Positions 33,993 to 43,800 of a stretch of DNA of 64,000 bases are shown piece by piece. The position numbers and the translations under genes are program-made. The notes below the pieces were generated by a model, which searched no databases, was not told where the DNA came from, and saw only the letters and a list, made by a program, of their open reading frames with translations. This DNA is from Arcanobacterium_A bovis (GTDB lineage: Bacteria > Actinomycetota > Actinomycetes > Actinomycetales > Actinomycetaceae). The DNA lies in NCBI RefSeq assembly GCF_042655305.1, contig NZ_JBHSLR010000009.1. One strand, written 5' to 3'. Each line of letters starts with the position of its first letter. Position 1 is the first letter of the stretch.

Positions 33993-34691
33993 ATGTTCGC
34001 TTTATTAACAAGCGCTGGGCTTTCAGCGGCGGCAGGACTCAACGCATACATACCTTTTCTGATTGTGGCGCTGATTTCGCGTTACACCGACGTGCTCACG
34101 CTCCCCTCGCAATTCGCATGGATCGAGTCGCCGTGGGCAATTGGTATCGGTGTGCTATTTCTGCTGCTAGAAACGGTGCTCGACAAAATACCTGCCGTTG
34201 ATTTCCTCAACGACATCGCCGGAACCGTGATTCGACCAACCACGGGCGCACTCGTTTTTGCCGCCACTACTGCTGCACAAGAAGCTGAGCAAAACTCGAC
34301 TTTTCTTGCCAACAATCCGTGGGTCGGAGTACTGCTCGGCGGACTCACTGCCGCCGTGGTACACACTGGAAAGATGCTCGGCAGGCCTATCGTGAACGTG
34401 TCTACCCTCGGTATTGGTGCGCCGGTAGTTTCGACTGTGGAGGACGGCACGTCGTTCACGATGTCGCTTATCGCGATTTTCTTGCCCGCATTGATGCTGG
34501 TTATTCTCGCGGTGCTACTGTTCGCTTTGTGGAAGATTATCCGTTTTGCAGCGCGACGACGCAGGGCTGGGTCTACCCGCTCGCGTACGACCAATCCGCG
34601 CACTTCCGATCCGCACGTTATTGACGGCGAAACTGTGATTCACGACGACACAGTTCACGGCGAAATTCTTGAAGGCGAAATCGAGGATTAG
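33993..34691 (+). CDS. DUF4126 family membrane protein
   Basis: A 232-residue protein with the DUF4126 hallmark N-terminus GLSAAAGLNAYIPFLIV, a second segment with LDKIPAVDFLNDIAGTVIRP, and about six helices in the first 190 residues. The tail (about 195-232) is first Arg-rich and then acidic. Function is unknown. AGAGGAAA precedes the ATG. tRNA-Leu follows on the other strand. Confidence 0.85.
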   Translation: MFALLTSAGLSAAAGLNAYIPFLIVALISRYTDVLTLPSQFAWIESPWAIGIGVLFLLLETVLDKIPAVDFLNDIAGTVIRPTTGALVFAATTAAQEAEQNSTFLANNPWVGVLLGGLTAAVVHTGKMLGRPIVNVSTLGIGAPVVSTVEDGTSFTMSLIAIFLPALMLVILAVLLFALWKIIRFAARRRRAGSTRSRTTNPRTSDPHVIDGETVIHDDTVHGEILEGEIED

Positions 34692-34746
34692 CGCCAGTCT
34701 TAGAAGTGAGCAGCCTAAACCTATGAGCTAGGAACATAAATAAAAG

Positions 34747-34820
34747 TGCCCCCGGTGGGACTCGAACCCACACTGAACAGATTTTAAGTCTGCTGCCTCT
34801 GCCGATTGGGCTACGGGGGC
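34747..34820 (-). tRNA. tRNA-Leu (anticodon TAA)
   Basis: 74 bases on the minus strand fold as a tRNA: seven-pair acceptor stem (GCCCCCG/CGGGGGC), D arm with GGCAGAGGC, anticodon stem-loop with loop CTTAAAA giving anticodon TAA, and TTCGAGT T loop. The variable region is only about five bases, unlike the long arm usual for leucine tRNAs. I believe such short tRNA-Leu(TAA) genes are seen in actinobacteria. CCA is not encoded. Confidence 0.9.
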
Positions 34821-35040
34821 GTGTAATTTACACTGTACTAGCATACTCACGAAGTCCTTGCTGAGAGAAATCGAGAAATCGCAAAATATTCGCATTTCGT
34901 CTCATTCGTTAGCGAACTTACAAGTTTGCGGCAAAAAATACTAGAGTAAGTTTTAGGTTGAGTATGGAAATATTAAATTTCACTTTACTATTCCCGTTAT
35001 TTTCTCAGCACGCACAAGCAAGCCCGCTATCAAAACGGAA

Positions 35041-36300
35041 GTGAGACATAAGGTGTCTAAACGACCAACCCTTATCGGACGATACCGCAGAGCCCTTCAC
35101 AGTGAGACATTCGCAGGACTCATGCTGATTTTAGCTGCAGTCATTGCGCTCATTTGGGCAAATTTCCCTAATAGCGCGGCACGCGAAGCATACGCGACGA
35201 TCTCGGAAACTACCGTTGGAATCTCAGCAATTCACCTCAATCTCAGCCTAGCAGAATGGGCAGCGGACGGGCTCTTGGCGATCTTTTTCTTCGTCGTCGG
35301 CCTCGAACTCAAAGAAGAATTCACAACTGGATCATTACGCGACGTGCGCCGCGCCCTCGTACCGATCCTCGCCGCCGTCTGCGGAATGATCGGACCAATC
35401 CTCGTTTATGTGCTTATCCAGGTTATTTCTGGTTCGGGTAATTATGGCGGTTGGGCTGTGCCGGTGGCCACCGATATTGCATTTGCGCTCGCAGTGCTCG
35501 GACTTTTTGGCAAGGGTCTGCCACCAGCAATTCGCACATTCTTAATGACGCTCGCCGTGGTTGACGACCTTCTAGGCATCGTGCTCATTGCCGTATTCTT
35601 TGCCGGAAGCTTGAATTTTATTGCCTTGGCGCTTGCCGTGGCAGTTATTGCACTATTTGGATTTCTCGTTCAAAAACGCATTACCAAGGCATATTTCCTC
35701 TGGCCGCTCGGCATACTTGCCTGGTATCTCATGCACCTTTCCGGTGTGCATGCAACCATTGCGGGCGTGGCATTAGGTATGGTTGTGCCTGCTATCCAGC
35801 GCAAATCTGAGCGCGAATCACTCACCCACCACTTCGCCTCAAAAATCGATTTTTACTCAGCGGGATTCATCCTACCTATCTTCGCTTTCTTCGCATCTGG
35901 TGTGAATGTGGTGGATACCGGCGGTTTCCGAGAGATGATCGTTGATCCAGTGGCAATGGGAATTTACCTTGGTTTGCCGCTCGGAAAGATGCTCGGCATC
36001 AGCGGCGGCGTATTTATCATGGTGAAATTGTTCAAGCTCAAGCTTGGGCGTGGTATCAACATGCTTGACATCATTCCCGTGTCGCTCGTGGCAGGAATTG
36101 GTTTTACAGTTTCGCTGCTCATCGCCACGCTTTCATTCCCTGCCAGCGACCCCCACGAGCCACATTCGCGTATCGCCGTGCTTGTAGGCACGCTTCTCTC
36201 GGCTATCGTCGGTGGCGCGGTGCTCGCGGCGCGTTCGAAGTGGCGTAACCGGTATGCCGTGCGCACTGAAATTCATACGTCGATGAGTCCGAGCGACTAA
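35041..36300 (+). CDS. nhaA: Na+/H+ antiporter NhaA
   Basis: A sodium-proton antiporter of the inner membrane, 419 residues with about twelve helices. Landmarks: FFFVVGLELKEEF near 80-92, PVATDIAFALAVL near 140-152, and the paired ion-binding aspartates in AVVDDLLGI near 173-181. ATIAGVALGMVVP follows. The start is a GTG at 35041; a GTG at 35053 is an alternative and neither has a strong site. The 220 bases between tRNA-Leu and this gene are AT-rich and must hold its promoter. Confidence 0.93.
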   Translation: MRHKVSKRPTLIGRYRRALHSETFAGLMLILAAVIALIWANFPNSAAREAYATISETTVGISAIHLNLSLAEWAADGLLAIFFFVVGLELKEEFTTGSLRDVRRALVPILAAVCGMIGPILVYVLIQVISGSGNYGGWAVPVATDIAFALAVLGLFGKGLPPAIRTFLMTLAVVDDLLGIVLIAVFFAGSLNFIALALAVAVIALFGFLVQKRITKAYFLWPLGILAWYLMHLSGVHATIAGVALGMVVPAIQRKSERESLTHHFASKIDFYSAGFILPIFAFFASGVNVVDTGGFREMIVDPVAMGIYLGLPLGKMLGISGGVFIMVKLFKLKLGRGINMLDIIPVSLVAGIGFTVSLLIATLSFPASDPHEPHSRIAVLVGTLLSAIVGGAVLAARSKWRNRYAVRTEIHTSMSPSD

Positions 36301-36312
36301 GAATCGGTAAAA

Positions 36313-37299
36313 TCACTCACCGATACGTGGTTTATTAGGGTCACGTGCAGCCCACAGTGCCAAGCCATCGAGAATATCGTGCTCTGAGGTGGTCACATGC
36401 TCAAGAACATGCCCTGCTTCATCCATACGTTGAGCAATCCTCCGCACAACCTCTTGCCAAACCAAGGCTCCCGCATTGATCACATCCACCCTGCCAGGGT
36501 GCATAAAACCAAGTTTTTCACGCTCTTGCGCAGTAGACCGGATGAACCATTCACAAGCACGATCAGTTTCTTCAAGCGTTAAAGCCGTCCCGTGAATTCG
36601 CTTCGGATCATATTCATCAAGGCCAAGAGCCAACGCCGTAATCGTGGTAACACTACCAGCCAAGCCAATCACAGCTCGTGCTTGACCTAAATCAACCACT
36701 TCTTCGGCGCGATCAAGCCAATCACGAACATCAATACGCGCCGCCTGGATCTGTTGCTCCTGAACCGGATCACTTTGCAAATGCCGTTCGTGCATACGCA
36801 CGCACCCGACGTCCATCGAAAATGCGGAAATAATCTTTCCATCAGCAGTCCCCAAGGCAATCTCAGTAGAGCCACCGCCCAGATCGACCGCAATCAAGGG
36901 TGACGCCGATTCACTTCCGCGAGCCGAAATCGCCCCCGCAAAACTGGTAGTTGCTTCCTCTTGCCCCGATAGCACCTGTGGCTCCACACCAAGAAGCGCC
37001 ACGACGCCGTCGATAAACTCATCGCGGTTACGAGCGTCGCGAGTGGCCGATGTAGCAGCAAAACGAATCGATTCCACGCCATGCTCGGCACACAACTGCG
37101 CGTACTCACTCACCGCGTCTAACGTGCGCGCCAAAGCTGTAGCGTCAAATTCACCGGTACGATCAACTCCAGCACCGAGCCGCACAACCTTCATCGTGCG
37201 TACCACATCTGTTAATTCACCTGCGTGAGACTGTGTACCAGTATCCGCAATCAGCAAACGAATCGAATTCGTTCCGCAATCAATTCCAGCAACTCTCAT
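36313..37299 (-). CDS. ppx: Ppx/GppA family exopolyphosphatase
   Basis: An ASKHA-fold phosphatase that hydrolyses polyphosphate or pppGpp. The 328-residue protein starts at the ATG at 37299. Motifs: GIDCGTNSIRLLIAD near the N-terminus (phosphate 1), AVDLGGGSTEIA near 137-148 (phosphate 2) and GLAGSVTTITALALGL. It is the short two-domain type common in actinobacteria, where the genes eno, divIC, DUF501 and ppx are often in this order, as here. Confidence 0.92.
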   Translation of the reverse strand: MRVAGIDCGTNSIRLLIADTGTQSHAGELTDVVRTMKVVRLGAGVDRTGEFDATALARTLDAVSEYAQLCAEHGVESIRFAATSATRDARNRDEFIDGVVALLGVEPQVLSGQEEATTSFAGAISARGSESASPLIAVDLGGGSTEIALGTADGKIISAFSMDVGCVRMHERHLQSDPVQEQQIQAARIDVRDWLDRAEEVVDLGQARAVIGLAGSVTTITALALGLDEYDPKRIHGTALTLEETDRACEWFIRSTAQEREKLGFMHPGRVDVINAGALVWQEVVRRIAQRMDEAGHVLEHVTTSEHDILDGLALWAARDPNKPRIGE

Positions 37300-37379
37300 A
37301 ACCACTACTTTGCCATGCGCCTCCCGCCAAAAATCGTGGCGAGTGCCGCTACCCTCAAATTCCTCGACTAAAGCGAGAC

Positions 37380-37943
37380 TTACTCGTCGTCAGCTACTTC
37401 TTTGCAGCGGCAAACCTCGGGATCCCAACCCGCCATATCTAGCGCTTCGTCACCAATCGGACACACGCCGCGTCCTACCGCCAACGCATACCCCGCCAAC
37501 GCATGCAGACACTTCACACGATCAGGCATACCACCAGCAGATTTACCCCCGAGTTCTGGAATAACCTCAAGCAGATCGCGACGCTCCACATAGCTGTGGT
37601 GCGCTTTTTCATGGGAGGCGAGTAGATCGGCGTCGTCGTGCAAACGCTGGTTGAAAGGAGCCATACCGCCTGCGCTTTCGATGCGCGAAATCTCCTTCAC
37701 CAGCGACGGAAGCGAAAGATAAAACAAGGTCGGGAATGGGCTACCGTCGGGCAGACGCGGAAAAGTAATCGTCACAGCAGGTGCGCCGCATGCACAACGC
37801 GCGCCGATGCCAACCAGCCCACGTGGGTCACGGCCAAGCTGCTCAGTGAGGATTTCCCGATCGTTGTGGCCAACGAGCGAAGCATTGCACGCAATCTGGC
37901 GCAACACGTCAAGACTAATATTTCTTGCATCCAAAACAGTCAT
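37380..37943 (-). CDS. DUF501 domain-containing protein
   Basis: A 187-residue cytosolic protein of an actinobacterial family of unknown function. It has a Cys-containing GARCACGAPAVT segment near 46-57, FPTLFYLSLP near 71-80, and C-terminal KCLHALAGYALAVG, VCPIGDEALD and CRCKE, with conserved Cys and His residues that could bind metal. GGAGA precedes the ATG. It lies between divIC and ppx on the same strand, a conserved actinobacterial arrangement. Confidence 0.88.
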   Translation of the reverse strand: MTVLDARNISLDVLRQIACNASLVGHNDREILTEQLGRDPRGLVGIGARCACGAPAVTITFPRLPDGSPFPTLFYLSLPSLVKEISRIESAGGMAPFNQRLHDDADLLASHEKAHHSYVERRDLLEVIPELGGKSAGGMPDRVKCLHALAGYALAVGRGVCPIGDEALDMAGWDPEVCRCKEVADDE

Positions 37944-37988
37944 TTGATCTCCATTTATGGCATTAGCTCAGGGCGATTGAGCAAAATG

Positions 37989-38975
37989 CTACTTAGTTTT
38001 GTCGATAACAGGTACGTTCGAGGGGTTATCTACCTTGCCAGATTGACCAGCAATGGAGATCGAATCCCACATCGTCATATAGAAAGGCGTGGCGGCACGG
38101 CGCTCTTTGTTAAGCTCAGCGAGCTGTTCCTGCTCCTTCGGCTGGGCACCAGCTATCGCCTGCGGATCCACCGTATAAAGGGTCTGACCAGGAAGAACGT
38201 AGCCGAGCCGCTGTCGCGCTTGGGACTGAATATACTGCGGGTCGTTCCAAAGTGCGAGCTGCTGCTCCAGCTCTTGCACTCGCTCTTTTCGATGGTCGAG
38301 CGTCGAGAGTAGCTCACGCTTTTCTTCCTGCTGAGCGATGTAACCACGCAACGGCGAAGAAACAATGAAGACGCCGATCATCACGGCTGCGATCACAAGG
38401 GCAAGACGCACGGAAAACTGGCGCGTGCGCTCCGAGCCTGAAAGAACCACATTCCAGTCACGACCGGATCGACGGCGTTTCGCTGCGGATGTAGTTGCAG
38501 CGCTAGTTTCGGGCATGGTTTCTAGGGTGCGAGCGCGTTCCGTTTGTGCTGTGCGAGCGCGTACCGTTTGTGCTGTGCGGGAGCTTGCGTCTGGGTCATT
38601 ATTTCCGCGAGTTGGTGTACGTCCATTATTCGCTGCTCGTGCCGGCTGCTTGCTACGTACCGGACGTTCGGCGCGTACCGGACGACCTCCACTCATTGGG
38701 CTTTCGCCGCGACCAGGACGCACAGCGCGCACCGGACGCGCCCCCTGAACTTGGCTTTCGCCGCGGCGAGTTCTAGTATCGCGCGTAGCTTGATTATCGC
38801 GCGGCGGCTGCTTACCGCGCGTCGTTTCCTTGCCACGAGCCCCTGCCGCAAGTTTGCCTCCCTCAGCCGGTGCAGCTTCTGTACCGCGGACTGGTCGAGT
38901 AATTCGCTGATTGCGCGCAGAAGGATCGTTCCCCGATTGCGAAGAACGACGTGGTGCAGGTGGGCGCGAACTCAT
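37989..38975 (-). CDS. Septum formation initiator protein (DivIC/FtsB-like) with long Arg-rich N-terminus
   Basis: A bitopic division protein expected to act with FtsL and FtsQ/DivIB. The 328 residues comprise a disordered cytoplasmic N-terminus (1 to about 185), a membrane helix (about 192-210), a coiled coil (about 213-250), and the family segment ARQRLGYVLPGQTLY near 260-274. The N-terminus is Arg/Pro/Gly-rich with repeated units such as ARPVRAVRPGRGES and GRPVRAERPVRS, likely expanded by slippage. Family members are usually 100-200 residues. Confidence 0.87.
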   Translation of the reverse strand: MSSRPPAPRRSSQSGNDPSARNQRITRPVRGTEAAPAEGGKLAAGARGKETTRGKQPPRDNQATRDTRTRRGESQVQGARPVRAVRPGRGESPMSGGRPVRAERPVRSKQPARAANNGRTPTRGNNDPDASSRTAQTVRARTAQTERARTLETMPETSAATTSAAKRRRSGRDWNVVLSGSERTRQFSVRLALVIAAVMIGVFIVSSPLRGYIAQQEEKRELLSTLDHRKERVQELEQQLALWNDPQYIQSQARQRLGYVLPGQTLYTVDPQAIAGAQPKEQEQLAELNKERRAATPFYMTMWDSISIAGQSGKVDNPSNVPVIDKTK

Positions 38976-39083
38976 AGGACTAGTCTAAAGGTCTATTGGC
39001 GCACGTGGTGTATTCAAACCTGGTGAGCCGGCAAACATTCTCGAAATTAACTAAGTAGTGGCATGCCGATACCACATAAAGCG

Positions 39084-39158
39084 TGCCCTAACTTAGGCGA
39101 TCCTTTATGTATCGCGCGTATATAGCGCGATGAACAAGCCCGCGCCTAAGTTAGGGCA
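39084..39158. repeat. Nested inverted repeats (large stem-loop)
   Basis: Outer arms TGCCCTAACTTAGGCG (39084-39099) and its perfect complement (39143-39158) enclose a hairpin ATCGCGC-GTATATA-GCGCGAT (39111-39131). It could be a cruciform, a structured RNA or a small palindromic repeat element. Confidence 0.55.
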
Positions 39159-39229
39159 ACAAAGACTCGAGAAGGGATAAAGAAAAGAGAAGAGAGCCAA
39201 AGAAAGAGGGGCAGGTCAGAGTAGCAATT

Positions 39230-39287
39230 GAAATGCTCCCCAGAAGAAATAACCGAATTAACCAGTCCAACTTCCGGGGAGCATTTC
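39230..39287. repeat. 12-bp inverted repeat with 34-base spacer
   Basis: GAAATGCTCCCC (39230-39241) pairs perfectly with 39276-39287. It lies just downstream of the eno terminator when read on the minus strand. Confidence 0.5.
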
Positions 39288-39290
39288 ACA

Positions 39291-39318
39291 AAAGAGGGCG
39301 GGAATTCCCGCCCTCTTT
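39291..39318 (-). terminator. Terminator of eno
   Basis: A perfect 28-base palindrome (arms AAAGAGGGCGGGAA) lies 28 bases after the eno stop, with T-runs on both sides. Confidence 0.85.
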
Positions 39319-39345
39319 CTTAGGTTATAAACCTAGTTCAAAGCA

Positions 39346-40626
39346 TCACTTCTTGAAGCGAGGAAATGCCGAACGACCAGCGTATACTGCTGCATCATCA
39401 AGCTCGTCCTCAATGCGAAGAAGCTGGTTGTACTTGTTCACACGCTCGCCACGTGCAGGAGCGCCAGTCTTGATCTGACCAGAGTTGGTTGCAACTGCAA
39501 GATCAGCAATTGTAACGTCCTCGGTTTCGCCCGAACGGTGCGAGGTCATCGACTTGTAGCCAGCGCGGTGTGCGGTCTCAACAGCTTCGAGGGTCTCGGT
39601 CAAGGTACCAATCTGGTTCACCTTAACGAGCAGTGCGTTAGCAGCACCCATCTCGATGCCCTTAGCAAGACGCTCTGGGTTGGTCACAAAGAGATCGTCG
39701 CCCACGAGCTGTACGCGATCACCGATCTGAGCAGTGAGAGCTACCCAAGCATCCCACTCATCTTCGGAGAGTGGATCCTCAATGGAAACGAGTGGGTAAT
39801 CAGCCACGAGCTTCTCGTAGTAAGCAACCATCTCGTCGGTGGACTTGATGCCACCTTCGAACTGGTAGCCACCATCCTTGAAGAACTCGGTGGAAGCAAC
39901 GTCAAGAGCAAGTGCTACATCAGCGCCTGGAGCCAAGCCAGCCTTCTCGATTGCCTCGATGATAAGGTCGAGAGCTGCAGCGTTGGACTCGAGGTTTGGT
40001 GCGAAACCGCCCTCGTCACCAAGGCCGGTGGACAAACCGCGCTGCTTGAGCACGGACTTCAGAGCGTGGTAAACCTCAGCACCCCAGCGCAGCGACTCTT
40101 TGAAAGTTGGAGCGCCGATAGGAGCAATCATGAACTCCTGGATATCAACGTTGGAATCAGCGTGCGATCCACCGTTGAGGATGTTCATCATTGGAACTGG
40201 GAGGGTGTGAGCATTTGGTCCACCCAAGTATGCGTACAGTGGAAGACCTGCCGATTCAGCAGCAGCCTTAGCAACAGCAAGGGAGACGCCGAGGATAGCG
40301 TTTGCACCAATCTTGCCCTTGTTTGCAGTACCGTCAAGGTCGATGAGGGTCTGATCGAGCAGACGCTGATCGTTAGCTGCAAAGCCGATGATCTCTGGTT
40401 CAATAATTTCCGTAACAGCTTCTACGGCATCCTGAACACCCTTACCGAGGTAACGGGAGTCATCGCCGTCACGACGCTCAACAGCTTCGAACGCACCTGT
40501 GGAAGCGCCTGAAGGAACTGCGGCGCGGGCAAATGTGCCGTCGTCGAGCAGAACTTCAACCTCAACGGTTGGGTTTCCACGGGAATCGAGAATTTCACGG
40601 GAGGCTACGGCCTCAATATTTGCCAC
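39346..40626 (-). CDS. eno: Enolase (phosphopyruvate hydratase)
   Basis: Glycolytic interconversion of 2-phosphoglycerate and phosphoenolpyruvate. The 426-residue protein starts at a GTG at 40626 with AAGGAG five bases upstream; a longer frame to 40722 has no site. Landmarks: SREILDSRGNPTVEVEV near 9-25, metal ligands in ALDVASTEF, SIEDPLSEDEWD and VGDDLFVTN, the catalytic Lys in LLVKVNQIGT, and SHRSGETED. It has its own strong terminator. A 324-codon frame opposite it is a shadow. Confidence 0.97.
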   Translation of the reverse strand: MANIEAVASREILDSRGNPTVEVEVLLDDGTFARAAVPSGASTGAFEAVERRDGDDSRYLGKGVQDAVEAVTEIIEPEIIGFAANDQRLLDQTLIDLDGTANKGKIGANAILGVSLAVAKAAAESAGLPLYAYLGGPNAHTLPVPMMNILNGGSHADSNVDIQEFMIAPIGAPTFKESLRWGAEVYHALKSVLKQRGLSTGLGDEGGFAPNLESNAAALDLIIEAIEKAGLAPGADVALALDVASTEFFKDGGYQFEGGIKSTDEMVAYYEKLVADYPLVSIEDPLSEDEWDAWVALTAQIGDRVQLVGDDLFVTNPERLAKGIEMGAANALLVKVNQIGTLTETLEAVETAHRAGYKSMTSHRSGETEDVTIADLAVATNSGQIKTGAPARGERVNKYNQLLRIEDELDDAAVYAGRSAFPRFKK

Positions 40627-40802
40627 AAGGACTCCTTCTATAAGGTGGATACATGACAACTTGTATTCTACCGCGATTGCCGCGAGAGAACTCGGACGTT
40701 TGACCCGCATAAGCGCGCCCATCCACTTTCTATTGTCCTACAAGTGGCGGGTTTTTCCCACCGTTCAACACATCTGGCAAAGAAATTCACCCGTAGGGGA
40801 AA

Positions 40803-43800
40803 TCAGCCCGCCACAAACACCGCGTGGATCAAGGTCTCCACAAAGTCCATAATTTCGTCGTTGTCCAGCGGTTTTTCGGCTCCAAGCATGCGCCCGCCGT
40901 CGGCATCTGGCACGGGAACGAGCAGGGCACGCACAGCAGGCTTAACCACGGCGCGCGGATACAAACGCTTCAATCGCGCCTGCCGCGAATCCGGCAACTG
41001 CACCGGCGCAAAACGAATATTTCGCCCTTGCATGGTGATTTCCTCGATCCCCACGCCCCGCGCCTGTTCGCGCAAACGCGCCAAGCGGAAGAGTCGCTCC
41101 ACCTCAATCGGAATGTTTCCATAACGATCCACCAGCTCATTGGCGACGTCGGAGCGTTCCGTTTCATTCGTCGTCTGCGCGATCTTGGTGTAGATTTCCA
41201 GACGCAAGCGCTCCGAACTCACCCAATTTTGTGGAACGAACGCATCAAGCGGCAGTTCAATGCGCACGTCCGCGTGCTTCTCCTCCTCAGATCGGCTATC
41301 TTGCCCGGTAAGCTGGGCAACCGCTTCCGACACCATACGAAGATACAGGTCAAAGCCCACACCAGCGATATGCCCAGATTGTTCGCCGCCAAGCAAATTA
41401 CCGGCACCGCGAATCTCCAAATCCTTGAGCGCCACCTGGATGCCCGCACCCAACTCAGTATGTGAAGCGATCGTACGCAAGCGCTCAATCGCCGTCTCCG
41501 TCATCGCTTTCTCCGGCGGATACAAGAAATACGCATAAGCGCGCTCGCGACCACGCCCCACGCGCCCGCGCAACTGGTGCAACTGCGATAGCCCCAGCTT
41601 CTGCGCGTCTTCAACAATCAACGTATTCGCATTCGAGATGTCCAAGCCCGTTTCCACAATCGTGGTACATACGAGCACGTCAATCTCTTTGTCCCAGAAC
41701 TGCTGAATCACGCTCTCGAGTTGATACTCGCTCATCTTTCCGTGGGCGACGCCGATGCGCGCTTCGGGCACGAGCTCGCCGAGTTGCATTGCCACCTTAT
41801 CGATACTTTCCGTGCGATTGTGCACGTAAAATACCTGACCATCTCGCAAAAGCTCCCGCTTGATTGCTGCCGATACCTGCTTTAATTCATGAGCACCCAC
41901 ATAGGTGAGGATTGGATGGCGTTCCTCCGGCGGCGTGGCCAGCGTAGACATCTGCCGAATTCCCGTCACCGCCATTTCGAGCGTGCGTGGAATCGGCGTC
42001 GCACTCATGGCCAGCACATCCACAGTTGGATACAACTGCTTGAGTGTTTCTTTGTGTTCCACGCCAAAGCGCTGCTCTTCGTCGATAATCACCAAGCCGA
42101 GGTTCTTGAATCGCACATCGCCTGTGATGAGTTTGTGAGTACCGATCACTACATCGACTTTGCCAGCAGAAATACCCTTTTTCACGGCGTCGGTTTCTTT
42201 CGCCGTCTGAAAACGCGAGAGAATCTCAACGTTAACTGGGAAGCCGGCGTAACGCTCCTTAAAGGTTTCAACGTGCTGCTGTGCCAGCAGCGTGGTAGGC
42301 ACGAGTACCGCCACCTGCATACCGTCCTGAACAGCCTTAAATGCTGCTCGCACGGCAATTTCCGTCTTTCCGTAGCCAACATCGCCGGAAATCAGGCGAT
42401 CCATTGGCTCAAGCGATTCCATATCCCGCTTGACTTCCTCAATCGTGGAGAGCTGATCGGGCGTCTCCACAAATTCGAAAGCATCCTCGAGTTCACGCTG
42501 CCAGGGCGTATCGGGCGCAAATGCGTGCCCGCGCGTCGCCCTGCGCTGCGCATAGAGACGGATGAGTTCCTTGGCGATCTGACGCACTGCCGCACGCGCT
42601 TTCGCTTTCGTCTTTGCCCAGTCTGCGCCACCCATTTTATTGAGCGACGGCGCATCGCCGCCCGAGTATTTGCTCACCTGATCGAGCTGATCGGTAGGAA
42701 CCCAGAGCTGATCGCGTGGCCCACCCCGTTTCGACGCCGAGTACTCCAGCACCACGTATTCGCGTTGTGTACCACCTGGGCCACCCAACGAACGTTTTGC
42801 CAATTTTACAAACTGAGCCACACCGTGCCGCTCATGTACCACGTAATCGCCAGGTTTAAGCGCGAGCGGATCCACGGTTTTCTTCCGGCGCTTTGGCATA
42901 TTGCGCTGGTCACGTAAAGTGCCACGCACACGCGACATCAAATCACGAGCCGAAAATACCCCAAATTTCGCGTCCTCGCACACGAATCCCGTTGCGAGCT
43001 GTGCCGTTACGATATTGACGACGCCGGGTTGCAGCTCGCCGTCGAACCGCTCCACGATTCGCGCCGGCACGTCCAAGTCCGAGAACTGCTCAAATAAGCG
43101 CCGTCCAAGGCCAGCGCCTTCAACGGCAACCACAATTCGCCAGCCCTCGCGAGCGCGCTTGCCCAAATCCGCAAGCGCTTCCTCAACCTTGCCAGAGTAA
43201 TTCTGCGGTTCACTCCATCCAAAAGAAATTACCGTTTCCCCTGCAAAAGCACCTAAAGACCACCAGTCAAGGCCGAATTCCACGGCCGCAGCGCGAGTCT
43301 GGCTCAGGCTTGCAAACGATGCCGAATCAACGTTAACCGGCACTTTTCCACCTGCCGCAGCGCTTGACCATGCCGCCGCCAAAAATTCTTCCGTTGTAGC
43401 CATGAGCGACTCTGCATGAGTGCGAATCCGTTCAGGCTCCACGAGTACGATGCGTGAGCCAGCTGGGAACTCCCCTACCAGCGGCACCATTTTCTCAACC
43501 AAGATCGGAGTCAATGACTCCATTCCCTCCACGGCAATTCCTTGGGCAATTTTGTCGAGCATATCGACTGCGCCTGGGAACTGCGGCAATGCTGCTGCGG
43601 CACGCGAGCGAACGTCTTCGGAAAGCAAAATTTCGCGGCAAGCAGGTGCATATACCTCGGAAACCTCGTCCAAGGAGCGCTGATCTGCCACTGAAAACTG
43701 CCGGATTTCTTCTATTTCGTCGCCAAAAAACTCGACTCGGAGCGGATGCGGTTCCGTTGGAGGGAAAATGTCGATGATCCCGCCACGAACAGCAAATTCC

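Larger units (their letters stand above)
38976..39345. other. Gene-free stretch with nested inverted repeats between divIC and eno
   Basis: It contains, in order, a 16-bp inverted repeat with an inner hairpin (39084-39158), a 12-bp inverted repeat (39230-39287) and the eno terminator (39291-39318). No open frame is convincing. Confidence 0.6.

Noticed and set aside
39538..40512. Long open frame (324 codons) opposite eno
   Set aside because: It lies fully antisense to a certain gene, has no ribosome binding site and no recognisable protein features; it results from the codon bias of eno.
41889..42917. Long open frame (342 codons) opposite mfd
   Set aside because: It is antisense to the mfd helicase region, rich in His and Arg as expected from a shadow frame, with no start signal.
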